A stretch of DNA of 10,289 nucleotides from Opitutaceae bacterium (GTDB taxonomy: Bacteria > Verrucomicrobiota > Verrucomicrobiia > Opitutales > Opitutaceae): assembly GCA_023269455.1 (NCBI GenBank), contig JAHFTG010000061.1:1-10289 (forward strand). The letters are read 5' to 3'. The notes below the pieces were generated by a model. That model saw only the letters and a program-made list of their open reading frames with translations. It was not told where the DNA came from and did no database searches. Below are positions 1 to 6,586 of this stretch, in pieces. Position 1 is the stretch's first letter; each line of letters starts with the position of its first letter. The position numbers were made by a program, and so were the translations under genes.

Positions 1-1235
1 CGGGGCAGATCGCGATCATGCAGCACGAACTGGTCGAGCGTAAGAAATGGATTGGGCAGGAGAGGTTTTTGCACGCGCTGAATTTCTGCATGCTGCTGCC
101 GGGACCGGAGGCGCAACAGTTGGCGGTTTACTGCGGCTGGCTGCTGCATCGCACGTGGGGCGGGATCGTGGCGGGTGCGTTGTTCGTGCTGCCGTCGGCG
201 GTGATTTTGTGGGTGCTCAGTTATGTTTATGTGGCGTATGGCGCGGTGCCGTGGATCGCGGCGATTTTTTACGGGTTGAAGCCGGCGGTGATGGCGATCG
301 TCTTCGCGGCGGTGCTGCGCATCGGCAGCAAGGCGCTCAAAAACGGCGTGATGTGGGGCATCGCGGCGGCGGCGTTCGGGTTGATCTTTTTTTTGAAGGT
401 GCCGTTTCCGGTGATCGTGTTTGGCGCAGCGGCGGTGGGGTTTGTCGGTGGGCGATATGCGCCGGGGAAGTTTGTTTTTGCGTCGGGGCACGGTGGGGCG
501 AAGACGGTGGTGGTGGAGCGGGCGGTCATCGACGACTTGGCGGAGAGTGCGGTGGTCAAGCCGACGTGGAGTCGTGCGGTGCGGGTGATTGCGGTGTGCG
601 GTGCGTTGTGGGCGGCTCCGATTTTCGCGGTCGGGTGGTGGCAGGGCTGGTCGGGCACGCTGGCGCAGGAGGGGGTGTTTTTCAGCAAGGCGGCGATGGT
701 GACGTTTGGCGGGGCGTATGCGGTGCTGCCGTATGTGGCCCAGCAGGCGGTGGTGACGCATGCGTGGCTGGCGGCGCCGCAGATGCTCGACGGGCTGGCG
801 TTTGCCGAGACGACACCCGGGCCGCTTATCATGGTGCTCCAGTTCGTGGGGTTCATGGGCGGGTGGAACCATCCCGGCGCATTGTCTCCTCTGATGGCGG
901 CGACGCTCGGCGCGATGATCACGACGTGGGTGACGTTCGTGCCGTGCTTCCTGTGGATTTTTCTGGGGGCGCCGCACATCGAGCGGCTACGCGGGCAGAA
1001 GCTGCTGACGGCGGCGCTGAGCGCGGTGACGGCGAGCGTGGTGGGCGTGATCTTGAATCTCGCGGTGTGGTTTGGCTGGCACGTGATCGTGCCGACGGGG
1101 ACGTGGACGGGCGTGGACTGGTTCGCGCTGGCGGTGGGCGCGGGGGCGTTCGTGGCGCTGGACCGGTTCAAGGTGAACTTGATCACGGTGATCGCGGCGA
1201 GCGGAGTGCTGGGGCTGGCGTGGAGCTGGGTGTGA
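1..1235 (+). CDS. chrA: ChrA-type chromate transporter, 5' end outside window
   Basis: Inner-membrane chromate ion transporter of the CHR family; family members export chromate and confer chromate resistance. The frame is open to the left edge: GQIAI precedes the first internal Met at base 18, and family proteins have this same stretch well inside the N-terminal domain, so the true start lies outside the window. Numbering from that Met, the first CHR half carries LLPGPEAQQLA (26-36); the second carries TFGGAYAVLPY (229-239) and ETTPGPL (264-270). This is the duplicated FGG/PGP layout of the long (two-domain) ChrA proteins. Several hydrophobic segments span 47-145 and 190-405. A charged loop lies around 150-190. 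The stop is TGA at 1233-1235. The last 28 codons are repeated almost exactly at 3286-3374. An 8-bp stem hairpin follows 43 bases after the stop. Physiological substrate in this host is inferred from the family only. Confidence 0.93.
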   Translation, partial: GQIAIMQHELVERKKWIGQERFLHALNFCMLLPGPEAQQLAVYCGWLLHRTWGGIVAGALFVLPSAVILWVLSYVYVAYGAVPWIAAIFYGLKPAVMAIVFAAVLRIGSKALKNGVMWGIAAAAFGLIFFLKVPFPVIVFGAAAVGFVGGRYAPGKFVFASGHGGAKTVVVERAVIDDLAESAVVKPTWSRAVRVIAVCGALWAAPIFAVGWWQGWSGTLAQEGVFFSKAAMVTFGGAYAVLPYVAQQAVVTHAWLAAPQMLDGLAFAETTPGPLIMVLQFVGFMGGWNHPGALSPLMAATLGAMITTWVTFVPCFLWIFLGAPHIERLRGQKLLTAALSAVTASVVGVILNLAVWFGWHVIVPTGTWTGVDWFALAVGAGAFVALDRFKVNLITVIAASGVLGLAWSWV

Positions 1236-1252
1236 GGCAGTTCGAGCGGCGG
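1148..1252 (+). repeat. Direct repeat, copy 1 (chrA 3' end)
   Basis: These 105 bases match 3285-3389 with two mismatches (t1153/c3290 and g1211/c3348) at a constant offset of 2137. The repeat holds the last 28 codons of chrA, its stop and 17 bases beyond. Similarity stops abruptly at both ends. This copy is joined to the full-length gene. Confidence 0.95.
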
Positions 1253-1278
1253 AAATCGGAATTTTTGACCACTCATGG

Positions 1279-1298
1279 AATCGCCCAACGGGGCGATT
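1279..1298 (+). terminator. Perfect 8-bp hairpin after chrA
   Basis: aatcgccc (1279-1286) pairs perfectly with gggcgatt (1291-1298) around the loop aacg. It lies 43 bases after the chrA stop, so it could end or protect that transcript. There is no T run after it, which argues against a classical intrinsic terminator. It is also part of composite repeat copy A. Confidence 0.4.
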
Positions 1299-1342
1299 CT
1301 CTGGGGGCGGCCTTTCGCAATGCTCCGGCTGGGTTGCGGAGG

Positions 1343-1358
1343 GGCGGCTGATGCCGCC
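1343..1358. repeat. GGCGGC-TGAT-GCCGCC hairpin, copy 1
   Basis: Six-bp perfect stem with TGAT loop, located between chrA and the desaturase gene, at the right end of composite repeat A. One of four copies in the window. Confidence 0.85.
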
Positions 1359-1427
1359 GGGATCCGGCGTGGTGATGAGATTAAAGGTCTTCTTGGCAAG
1401 TCATAGGCTTTCTCTACTCATGGTTTT

Positions 1428-2261
1428 ATGCACGAGGCATTCACGCCTGAGCCAATAGCAGGTTCCTCAAAACTACCGTCTTTGGATGAGTTGGGGCGGG
1501 ATCTGCTTCTGGTGACTACGTGGCAGCGGACGTTGTCAATCATGCGCCCATTGGGCTGTTTGATTTTATACGGGTTATTTGCGTGGAGCGGCTGGTGGGT
1601 GCCGGCGATTGCGGCGGTGGCCGGGTTGATGTTTATCACGTATGTGAGCACGACTCATGATCTGTTGCATCGGACCCTTGGGTTTTCCCGAAGGGAGAAC
1701 GAATTTTGGTTATGCGTGCTAGAATTAGCCGCGTTGCGAAGCGGTCATGCTTTTCGAATTACGCATTTGGAACATCACCGCAGTTTCCCCGAGGAGAATG
1801 ACATTGAGGGTAAGGCGGCGCACATGCCGTGGTGGCGTTCTCTAATCTACGGGGTGGGCAATCAATCGCGGCTTTTTTTATGGGCTTGGGGCCGGGCCCG
1901 ATCCGTTGAACGGAGTTGGATGGCGGTAGAAGCCGTGGTGATCGGGTTGTTTTGGGTGGTGAGCGTTAGGTGGGTTCAGGTGCGTCCTGAATTGCTGGTT
2001 TTTGGGCTTACGGTCATGGCGAGCAGTTGGTTTTATCCCTTTGCCACGGTTTGGGTGCCGCATCGGGTGGAGGGCCGCACGGCGCTGGAGCAGACTCATG
2101 CGGTGCGCGGGAAATGGGTGCCGGAGCTTTTTTTGCAGCACACCTATCATTTGGAGCATCATCTCTATCCCTCGGTTTCGTCCCATCGGTGGGCGGATCT
2201 GGCGCGTCGGCTCGATCCGTATTTGCGGGAGCGCGGAGTGGAGCCTTTGGAAACCTGGTGA
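1428..2261 (+). CDS. Fatty acid desaturase / carotenoid hydroxylase-like membrane di-iron oxygenase
   Basis: Predicted integral-membrane non-heme di-iron enzyme of the fatty acid desaturase superfamily (PF00487 type), which uses O2 and an electron donor to desaturate or hydroxylate lipids or carotenoids. The 277-residue protein has the three histidine boxes: HDLLH (77-81), HLEHH (113-117) and HLEHH (241-245), with H212 and H238 nearby. Hydrophobic segments lie around 42-72, 165-180 and 188-210. The spacing, with a long interval between boxes two and three and the ending HLEHHLYP, is closer to CrtR-like hydroxylases and short desaturases than to acyl-lipid enzymes with cytochrome b5 domains. 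The substrate cannot be assigned. ATG at 1428 has no Shine-Dalgarno sequence. Its stop is two bases before the next gene's ATG, so the two are probably co-transcribed. Local GC is lower than in chrA. It lies between the chrA-end direct repeats. Confidence 0.88.
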   Translation: MHEAFTPEPIAGSSKLPSLDELGRDLLLVTTWQRTLSIMRPLGCLILYGLFAWSGWWVPAIAAVAGLMFITYVSTTHDLLHRTLGFSRRENEFWLCVLELAALRSGHAFRITHLEHHRSFPEENDIEGKAAHMPWWRSLIYGVGNQSRLFLWAWGRARSVERSWMAVEAVVIGLFWVVSVRWVQVRPELLVFGLTVMASSWFYPFATVWVPHRVEGRTALEQTHAVRGKWVPELFLQHTYHLEHHLYPSVSSHRWADLARRLDPYLRERGVEPLETW

Positions 2262-2263
2262 CG

Positions 2264-3271
2264 ATGAATTCAAAAACTATGAACCGCGGGCGTGACGATG
2301 CTCAGGGGCTTTGGGAAGGCTGGCTCGGTGACGGGCGATTTTTTCTGGGGTTGGTGGCGTTTTGCCTGGCGGGGTCGGGCGCGTTTGCGCTGTTCCTGTG
2401 CGTGACTGGGCATTTCCTACCGCACGACGTGGCGTGGTTGGGAATGGATGCGCAGGGGCTGAGCCGGGTGGGCGGCAACGGGGTGGTCTCATTTATGTTT
2501 CATGACCGGGCGGCGTTTGCCGGAGCGTTGCTGGCGATAGGCGTGCTTTACGGGTGGCTGATCTGTTTTCCGCTGGCGGCAGGCGAGGCGTGGGCGTGGT
2601 GGACGCTGGCGATTCCTGGCGGGGCGGGGTTCGCGAGTTTTTTAACTTACCTAAGTTATGGGTATCTGGACAGCTGGCATGGAACGGCCACGTTGGCTCT
2701 GCTGCCGCTTTTCATCGTGGGCATGGTGCGGGCGAAGCGGTTGGTTGTGGGTGAAGGACGGGGACGTGCGATGCATGCGCAGGGGTGGTCGCGGCGGTTG
2801 TTGACGGCTTACGGAGGCGGCTTGGTGCTGGGGGGAGCCACGATTTCGGTGGTGGGCATGACGACGGTTTTCGTGCCGCAGGATCTGGTGTTCATTGGGC
2901 ACACGCGGCTCGAAATCTGCGGGTTTTCAGAGCGGTTGATTCCGCTGATCGCGCATGATCGGGCCGGTTTTGGCGGCGGCCTGATATCCACAGGGCTGAT
3001 TATTTTGGGAATCGCAGGGTGGGCGCGGCCAAGCCGGGGGTGTTGCGAGGCGTTGCTTCTATCGGGTGCGGCGGGTTTTGGCTGCGCGATCGGCGTGCAT
3101 TGGGCGATTGGTTACACGGATATTTCCCATCTGGCTCCGGCTTATGCGGGGGCTGGATTGTATGCGGCGGCGCTGGGTTTGTTTTGGCGTGAGGCGCGGG
3201 TTTCAGCGGACGGGAACGTCAAGGATGGGGCGGAGAGCTTGGCGGGTGAGTGCGTCGGACAGAAGTCGTAA
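2264..3271 (+). CDS. Membrane protein with two-fold internal repeat, unknown function
   Basis: I do not recognise a named family. The 335-residue product is strongly hydrophobic with about eight possible membrane segments, and is an internal duplication. Residues ~50-140 and ~202-290 align almost without gaps at an offset of 150-152: FLPHDVAWLG (51-60) with FVPQDLVFIG (203-212), HDRAAFAGALL (80-90) with HDRAGFGGGLI (231-241), and YGYLDSWH (132-139) with IGYTDISH (282-289). The repeated His, Asp and Arg residues within hydrophobic surroundings suggest a pseudo-symmetric pair of binding sites. That is inference; no cofactor motif is recognised. The start at 2264 was chosen because it follows the desaturase stop by two bases and has ggtga just before it. 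ATG at 2279 is also possible. The same frame is open upstream inside the desaturase gene, but that part reads as a shadow. The tight coupling suggests it works with the desaturase, perhaps as membrane partner. The C-terminal ~25 residues are polar. Confidence 0.82.
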   Translation: MNSKTMNRGRDDAQGLWEGWLGDGRFFLGLVAFCLAGSGAFALFLCVTGHFLPHDVAWLGMDAQGLSRVGGNGVVSFMFHDRAAFAGALLAIGVLYGWLICFPLAAGEAWAWWTLAIPGGAGFASFLTYLSYGYLDSWHGTATLALLPLFIVGMVRAKRLVVGEGRGRAMHAQGWSRRLLTAYGGGLVLGGATISVVGMTTVFVPQDLVFIGHTRLEICGFSERLIPLIAHDRAGFGGGLISTGLIILGIAGWARPSRGCCEALLLSGAAGFGCAIGVHWAIGYTDISHLAPAYAGAGLYAAALGLFWREARVSADGNVKDGAESLAGECVGQKS

Positions 3272-3284
3272 GGCGAGGTCGCGT

Positions 3285-3389
3285 GTTCGCGGCGCTGGAC
3301 CGGTTCAAGGTGAACTTGATCACGGTGATCGCGGCGAGCGGAGTGCTCGGGCTGGCGTGGAGCTGGGTGTGAGGCAGTTCGAGCGGCGG
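3285..3389 (+). pseudogene. chrA': Displaced chrA 3' end (direct repeat, copy 2)
   Basis: Second copy of the chrA tail, beginning 14 bases after the upstream gene's stop. In the chrA frame it encodes FAALDRFKVNL up to the terminal WSWV and TGA at 3372-3374, with one Val-to-Ala change and one silent change relative to copy 1. There is no start and no chrA body upstream, so it cannot make a transporter. The repeat ends inside the left arm of the hairpin at 3384-3401, which suggests that this junction (chrA end followed directly by the hairpin) is the original arrangement and copy 1's downstream sequence is the newcomer. Confidence 0.9.
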
Positions 3390-3401
3390 CTGATGCCGCC
3401 G
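3384..3401. repeat. CGGCGGC-TGAT-GCCGCCG hairpin, copy 2
   Basis: Seven-bp perfect stem with TGAT loop. It lies between the convergent membrane-protein and hydrolase genes, 23 bases beyond the hydrolase stop, and could act as a bidirectional transcript end. No T run follows on either strand. Confidence 0.88.
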
Positions 3402-3424
3402 GGGACAAACTGAACAAGGTAGCT

Positions 3425-4342
3425 CTAATGAGCGGCGGGCTTCAGGTGGGTTTTTAGGAACTCTTCGGTGAGGCGGTGGACGTCGGGGCCGAAGCCTTGG
3501 CCGTGGCCGCCGCCTTTGACGATGTGCAGCGTGCTCTCGTCGCCGGCGGCGCGGAGTTTTTTGTCGAGCAACTGGCTTTGGCCCATCGGCACGATTTGGT
3601 CGGCGTCACCGTGCACGATCAGGAAGGGCGGCGCGCCGGTTTGCACGTAGGTCGTGGGGCTGGCGCGGAGGGCGAGCTTGGGGTTTTTCTGGATCGGGCC
3701 GCCGAGGAGATCGGCTTCGGGCGAGTCGGCGGCATCGTGGTCGATGCGGGATTGAGGGCCGGACATGCGGCCCATCGTGAGCAGGTCGGCGGGGCCGAAA
3801 TAATCGACCACGCACTGGACGGCGCTGGAGATGTCGAGGTTGGCACCGACATCGAACTCACGGGTTTTGCCGGTGACGCCGAGGAGGGCGACGAGGTGGC
3901 CGCCGGCGGAGCTGCCCCAGGCGGCGAATTTTTGCGGGTCGAGGTGGTATTCGGCAGCGTGGGCGCGGAGCCAGCGGACGGCGGCCTTGCAGTCTTCGAG
4001 TTGCGCGGGGAAGACGGCGTCCTGACTGAGGCGATAGTCGAGGCTGGCGATGGCGTAGCCTTCGGACACGAGGCGGGCGGCGGGGCACTGGCGCTTATCG
4101 CCGGCTTTCCAGCCGCCGCCGTGGATCCAGATGATCAACGGGCGGGGGGAGCCGGTGTCGGGCGTGTCGGGGAGATAGAGGTCGAGTTTTTGGAGGGCGT
4201 GGCCGTTGGCGACGTAGGCGAGGTCGCGGAGGGAGTGGACGCCGGGAGGAAGGGGAGGCGGGGTGCGCGGGCGGTCTTGGGCGCGGAGAGCCTGGCCGAG
4301 GACGGCAAGGGTGACCGTAAGAAGCAGGAGTGAAGTGCGCAT
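3425..4342 (-). CDS. Secreted alpha/beta hydrolase, BD-FAE-like carboxylesterase
   Basis: Predicted serine esterase of the alpha/beta hydrolase fold, close to the BD-FAE / acetyl-esterase-like group whose members cleave ester decorations (acetyl, feruloyl) from plant polysaccharides. The 305-residue protein begins with a signal peptide: MRTS, a leucine-rich core (5-18), then likely cleavage near LRAQ/DR. Motifs in order are HGGGW (74-78, oxyanion hole), LDYRL (101-105), GSSAGG (143-148, nucleophile S145), HGDADQIVP (244-252, probable acid D248) and GGGHG (277-281, catalytic H280). All triad residues are present and length is normal for the family. It should act in the periplasm or outside the cell. 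The gene ends 23 bases from the hairpin at 3384-3401 and converges on the membrane-protein gene. No Shine-Dalgarno sequence precedes the ATG. The exact substrate is not readable from sequence. Confidence 0.9.
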   Translation of the reverse strand: MRTSLLLLTVTLAVLGQALRAQDRPRTPPPLPPGVHSLRDLAYVANGHALQKLDLYLPDTPDTGSPRPLIIWIHGGGWKAGDKRQCPAARLVSEGYAIASLDYRLSQDAVFPAQLEDCKAAVRWLRAHAAEYHLDPQKFAAWGSSAGGHLVALLGVTGKTREFDVGANLDISSAVQCVVDYFGPADLLTMGRMSGPQSRIDHDAADSPEADLLGGPIQKNPKLALRASPTTYVQTGAPPFLIVHGDADQIVPMGQSQLLDKKLRAAGDESTLHIVKGGGHGQGFGPDVHRLTEEFLKTHLKPAAH

Positions 4343-4449
4343 GGTCGGGAGACGGTGCTTGCGGCGTGGCGGTTACCAGTTGGATGCGAACAGGCGGCGT
4401 GAAATCTTCCTCTGCCCTGTTTGTCTGTCGTCTTCGGGCCGGAACTGAC

Positions 4450-4493
4450 GAAAGAGAAAGATAAAGAGGAAAGAGAGGGAGCGAGGGAACGGG
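4450..4493 (-). terminator. Pyrimidine-rich stretch after ABC gene, possible Rho-dependent end
   Basis: On the plus strand this 44-base stretch is purine except for t4462, c4482 and c4490. The ABC-gene transcript is therefore almost pure C/U and very poor in G immediately after its stop codon, which is the composition Rho uses to load. No stem-loop with a U run was found in the gap. The same stretch lies upstream of the hydrolase gene, so termination here would separate the two genes. Inference only. Confidence 0.3.
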
Positions 4494-4494
4494 C

Positions 4495-6333
4495 TCACCA
4501 GTTGGACATGGCGTTGCTGACTTCGGTGAGCTGGTGCGATCCGTCTTCTTTGAGGACGATGGCGAAATTGCGGGAGTGAAACGCCTTTAACGTGCTGCGG
4601 TGCGCGATGGTCAGGTAGGTCACGCCGGGCAACGTCGCACGCAGGCTCAGGTAGAAGACGTGTTCGGCATGCTCGTCCATCGCGGAGGTGGATTCGTCGA
4701 GGAAGAGCCACTCGGGCTTGTGCAGGAAAATGCGGGCCAGGCCCACGCGTTGTTGTTCGCCGCCGGAGAGGGTTTGCGACCAGTGGGCTTCTTCGTCGAG
4801 GCGGGCGGCGAGGGTGGGGGCTTGCGCGAGGGCGAGGGCGGTGCGGACGGCTTCGTCGGTGAATTTCTCGGGGGGCTCGGGGTAACACGCGGCGGCGCGG
4901 AGGGTGCCGATGGGGAGATACGGTTTCTGCGGCATGACCATGCAGCGGAAGGGCGAGGGGAGGTGGACCATCCCTTGTTCGTAGGGCCAGAGGCCGGCGA
5001 GCGCGCGGAGGAGCGTGCTCTTGCCGCAGCCGGAGGGGCCGGTGATGAGCACGGAATCACCCGGGGCGAGGCTGAAGGACACGGGGGCGATGAGCATGCG
5101 TCCGTCGGGGCGGAAGAGGGCGAGGTTCTGCACTTCGAGGCGGTCGCCGGTGAGGCCGGAATCGTAGATGCGGCTCTGGGTGGCGCGGAGTTCCCGGGAG
5201 TGCTCGATGCCGCGGACGAAGCCGTCGAGGCGCTGGGTGACGGCCCACCAGCCGGCGAAGGTTTCAAAGCTGTTGATGAAAATATTCAGGCTGCTTTGCA
5301 CGCGGCCGAACGCGCCGGTGAGCTGGGTGAGCTGGCCGAGCGAGATGATGCCGGCGAAGAAACGCGGGGCGGAGAGGAGGAGCGGGACGATGTCGGAGAG
5401 GCGGAAGTAAACGGCCTTGAAAGCGTTCAAGTGAATCTGCTTCACGAGGCGCGTGTTGAAGTTGCCCACGATGCGTCCGAAGTTGGCGCCAAGGGTGCGG
5501 CGCTCGGCGGGCTCGCCGTCGATGAGGGCGGTGCTCTCGCTGTTTTCACGGAGGCGCATGAGGCCGAAGCGGAAGTCGGCCTCGAGTTTTTCCTGTTCGT
5601 AGGCGAGGCCGATGATCGGGCGGCCGACGCGGCTCACGAGCCACGAGCCGAGCCACGAATAGAGGAAGCAAAACCACACGAGGTGACCGGGGATGGCGGT
5701 GATGAAGGCCATCGTGATTTCATAGGCGTGCCAGGCGGCGAGGTAGGCGGCGCCGAGCCACGCGAGGTGGGTGGAGAGGTCCACGGGCGGCGGGCGGCCG
5801 ATGGGCGTGGGCGGGCCTTCGGAGAGATTCCACAGGATGACGACGAAGGCGATGAAGCCGATGGCCGACGAAAAGACCTGCATGAACAGATCGAGCGAGG
5901 TGAAGACGAAGCTGCGGATGTCTTCGCTGATGCGCTGGTCGGGATTGTCGCCGTGGCCGGAGTCGAGCTGGCCGAGGTAGTGGGCGCGGTCGCCGAGCCA
6001 CTGGTCGAGGAAGCGGGCGGTGAGCCAGCGGCGCCAGCGGATCTTGAGCGAGGAGAAGAGGTAGTCCTCGGCGAGCCAGAAGGTGATCGAAAGGAAAATG
6101 AGCCCGATCATCACCACGCCTAGATGGACGAAGTAGCTGTAATCGCCGTGCTGGACGGTGTTGAAGAAATCGCGGTTCCAGTAGGAGAGGCGGACGCCGA
6201 TCCAGTTTTGCAGTGCGGTGGTCGTGATGACACAGCCGAGAAGAAGGAGGGCGGGCCACTTTTCCTCCGAGGTCCAAAACGGTTTCGCCAAGCTCCAGAA
6301 CAGACGGAGTTTTGAGGCGAGGGTGTGGGGCAC
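4495..6333 (-). CDS. SbmA/YddA-type ABC transporter, fused permease and ATPase
   Basis: Half-transporter in which an SbmA/BacA-like membrane domain (ABC_membrane_2 type) is fused to an ATP-binding domain; it would work as a homodimer in the inner membrane. Family members (YddA, Rv1819c, BclA) move peptides, cobalamin or bleomycin-like compounds. The 612 residues give: membrane domain 1-380 with hydrophobic segments around 27-45, 70-86, 150-170, 190-230 and 315-345; an ABCD-like helical motif EADFRFGLMRLRENSE (251-266); then the ATPase with Walker A GPSGCGKST (432-440), Q469, signature LSGGEQQ (522-528), Walker B WLFLDE (542-547, catalytic E547) and H578. All are intact. A proline-rich loop (GPPTPIGRPPP, 173-183) interrupts the membrane domain. 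The start is GTG at 6333 with no Shine-Dalgarno sequence; other starts upstream are weak. The gene stands alone on the minus strand, 152 bases upstream of the hydrolase gene. Substrate unknown. Confidence 0.92.
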   Translation of the reverse strand: MPHTLASKLRLFWSLAKPFWTSEEKWPALLLLGCVITTTALQNWIGVRLSYWNRDFFNTVQHGDYSYFVHLGVVMIGLIFLSITFWLAEDYLFSSLKIRWRRWLTARFLDQWLGDRAHYLGQLDSGHGDNPDQRISEDIRSFVFTSLDLFMQVFSSAIGFIAFVVILWNLSEGPPTPIGRPPPVDLSTHLAWLGAAYLAAWHAYEITMAFITAIPGHLVWFCFLYSWLGSWLVSRVGRPIIGLAYEQEKLEADFRFGLMRLRENSESTALIDGEPAERRTLGANFGRIVGNFNTRLVKQIHLNAFKAVYFRLSDIVPLLLSAPRFFAGIISLGQLTQLTGAFGRVQSSLNIFINSFETFAGWWAVTQRLDGFVRGIEHSRELRATQSRIYDSGLTGDRLEVQNLALFRPDGRMLIAPVSFSLAPGDSVLITGPSGCGKSTLLRALAGLWPYEQGMVHLPSPFRCMVMPQKPYLPIGTLRAAACYPEPPEKFTDEAVRTALALAQAPTLAARLDEEAHWSQTLSGGEQQRVGLARIFLHKPEWLFLDESTSAMDEHAEHVFYLSLRATLPGVTYLTIAHRSTLKAFHSRNFAIVLKEDGSHQLTEVSNAMSNW

Positions 6334-6417
6334 TCGGATGAGTGAGCGGGAAAATAGGGAAAGGACAATCCCCGCGTTGGGGCGAGGCGGGGCCGGAAAT
6401 GGAAGACGGAGTTATTA

Positions 6418-6560
6418 ACCACTCATGGAATCGCCCAACTCCGCAGTGGCGGGGCGAACTGGGGCGATTTTCCGGGAGAGGTTCCCTCCTTCACAAGGCT
6501 ACGGAGGACAAGCCGGCCAATGGCCTTCGCGATTAAGCGGAGGGGTGGCTGATGCCGCCG
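6418..6560 (+). repeat. Composite intergenic repeat, copy B
   Basis: Begins with accactcatggaatcgccca like copy A, and ends with gcggaggggtggctgatgcc plus gccgg. It is 50 bases longer than copy A. One extra piece is the nested stem inside the aatcgccc/gggcgatt arms (6440-6460); the middle is also longer and holds palindromes cctcc/ggagg (6485-6489 with 6503-6507) and ggcc/ggcc (6515-6518 with 6522-6525). It fills most of the 253-base gap between the ABC transporter start and the nuclease gene stop. No gene was found in this gap. Confidence 0.8.
6544..6559. repeat. GGTGGC-TGAT-GCCGCC hairpin, copy 3
   Basis: Same hairpin as the other copies, with one base change (GGTGGC) that leaves a G-U pair in RNA from the plus strand. 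It lies 27 bases past the nuclease gene stop, at the right end of composite repeat B. Confidence 0.78.
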
Positions 6561-6586
6561 GAAGGTGCTGATTTTGGGCTCTCGTT

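Larger units (their letters stand above)
1268..1360 (+). repeat. Composite intergenic repeat, copy A
   Basis: The block begins with accactcatggaatcgccca, continues through ggggcgatt and ends with gcggaggggcggctgatgcc plus gccgg. The same three segments occur in the same order and orientation at 6418-6560, with a different, longer middle there. It occupies most of the 192-base gap between chrA and the desaturase gene. No coding frame with sensible protein features was seen in it. It resembles a non-coding REP-like or miniature palindromic element. Confidence 0.8.
1253..3284. mobile_element. Putative inserted segment at chrA 3' end
   Basis: This 2.03-kb segment carries composite repeat A, the desaturase gene and the two-fold membrane protein gene, and is bounded by the 105-bp chrA direct repeats. 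Part of it is less GC-rich than chrA: 30 of 60 bases are G/C at 1681-1740 against 43 of 60 at 481-540. The arrangement resembles elements that integrate into the 3' end of a gene and restore it. No integrase, transposase or terminal inverted repeat was found, so a single crossover by a circular molecule carrying the chrA end is an equally good explanation. The inserted state is inferred. Confidence 0.45.

Noticed and set aside
47..1399. Long alternative frames on both strands across chrA
   Set aside because: Their residues are Gly/Arg- or Pro/Ala/Thr-biased, without membrane pattern, while the chrA frame has both CHR motifs.
1393..1420. TTGGCA with TACTCA as a promoter for the desaturase gene
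   Set aside because: The -10 element matches the consensus poorly; no independent support.
2027..2263. Upstream extension of the two-fold membrane protein into the desaturase gene
   Set aside because: It overlaps the third histidine box region of the desaturase in another frame and reads as Gly/Ala/Ser-rich shadow; ATG at 2264 gives a natural two-base gap.
3476..4333. A 285-codon plus-strand frame opposite the hydrolase gene
   Set aside because: Low-complexity Gly/Ala/Glu/Val composition and complete overlap with an esterase that has its full triad and signal peptide.
4600..6123. A 507-codon open frame on the plus strand opposite the ABC transporter gene
   Set aside because: It is Glu/Gly/Ala-rich with no recognisable motif and lies exactly antisense to an intact, motif-complete ABC gene; this is a product of high GC.
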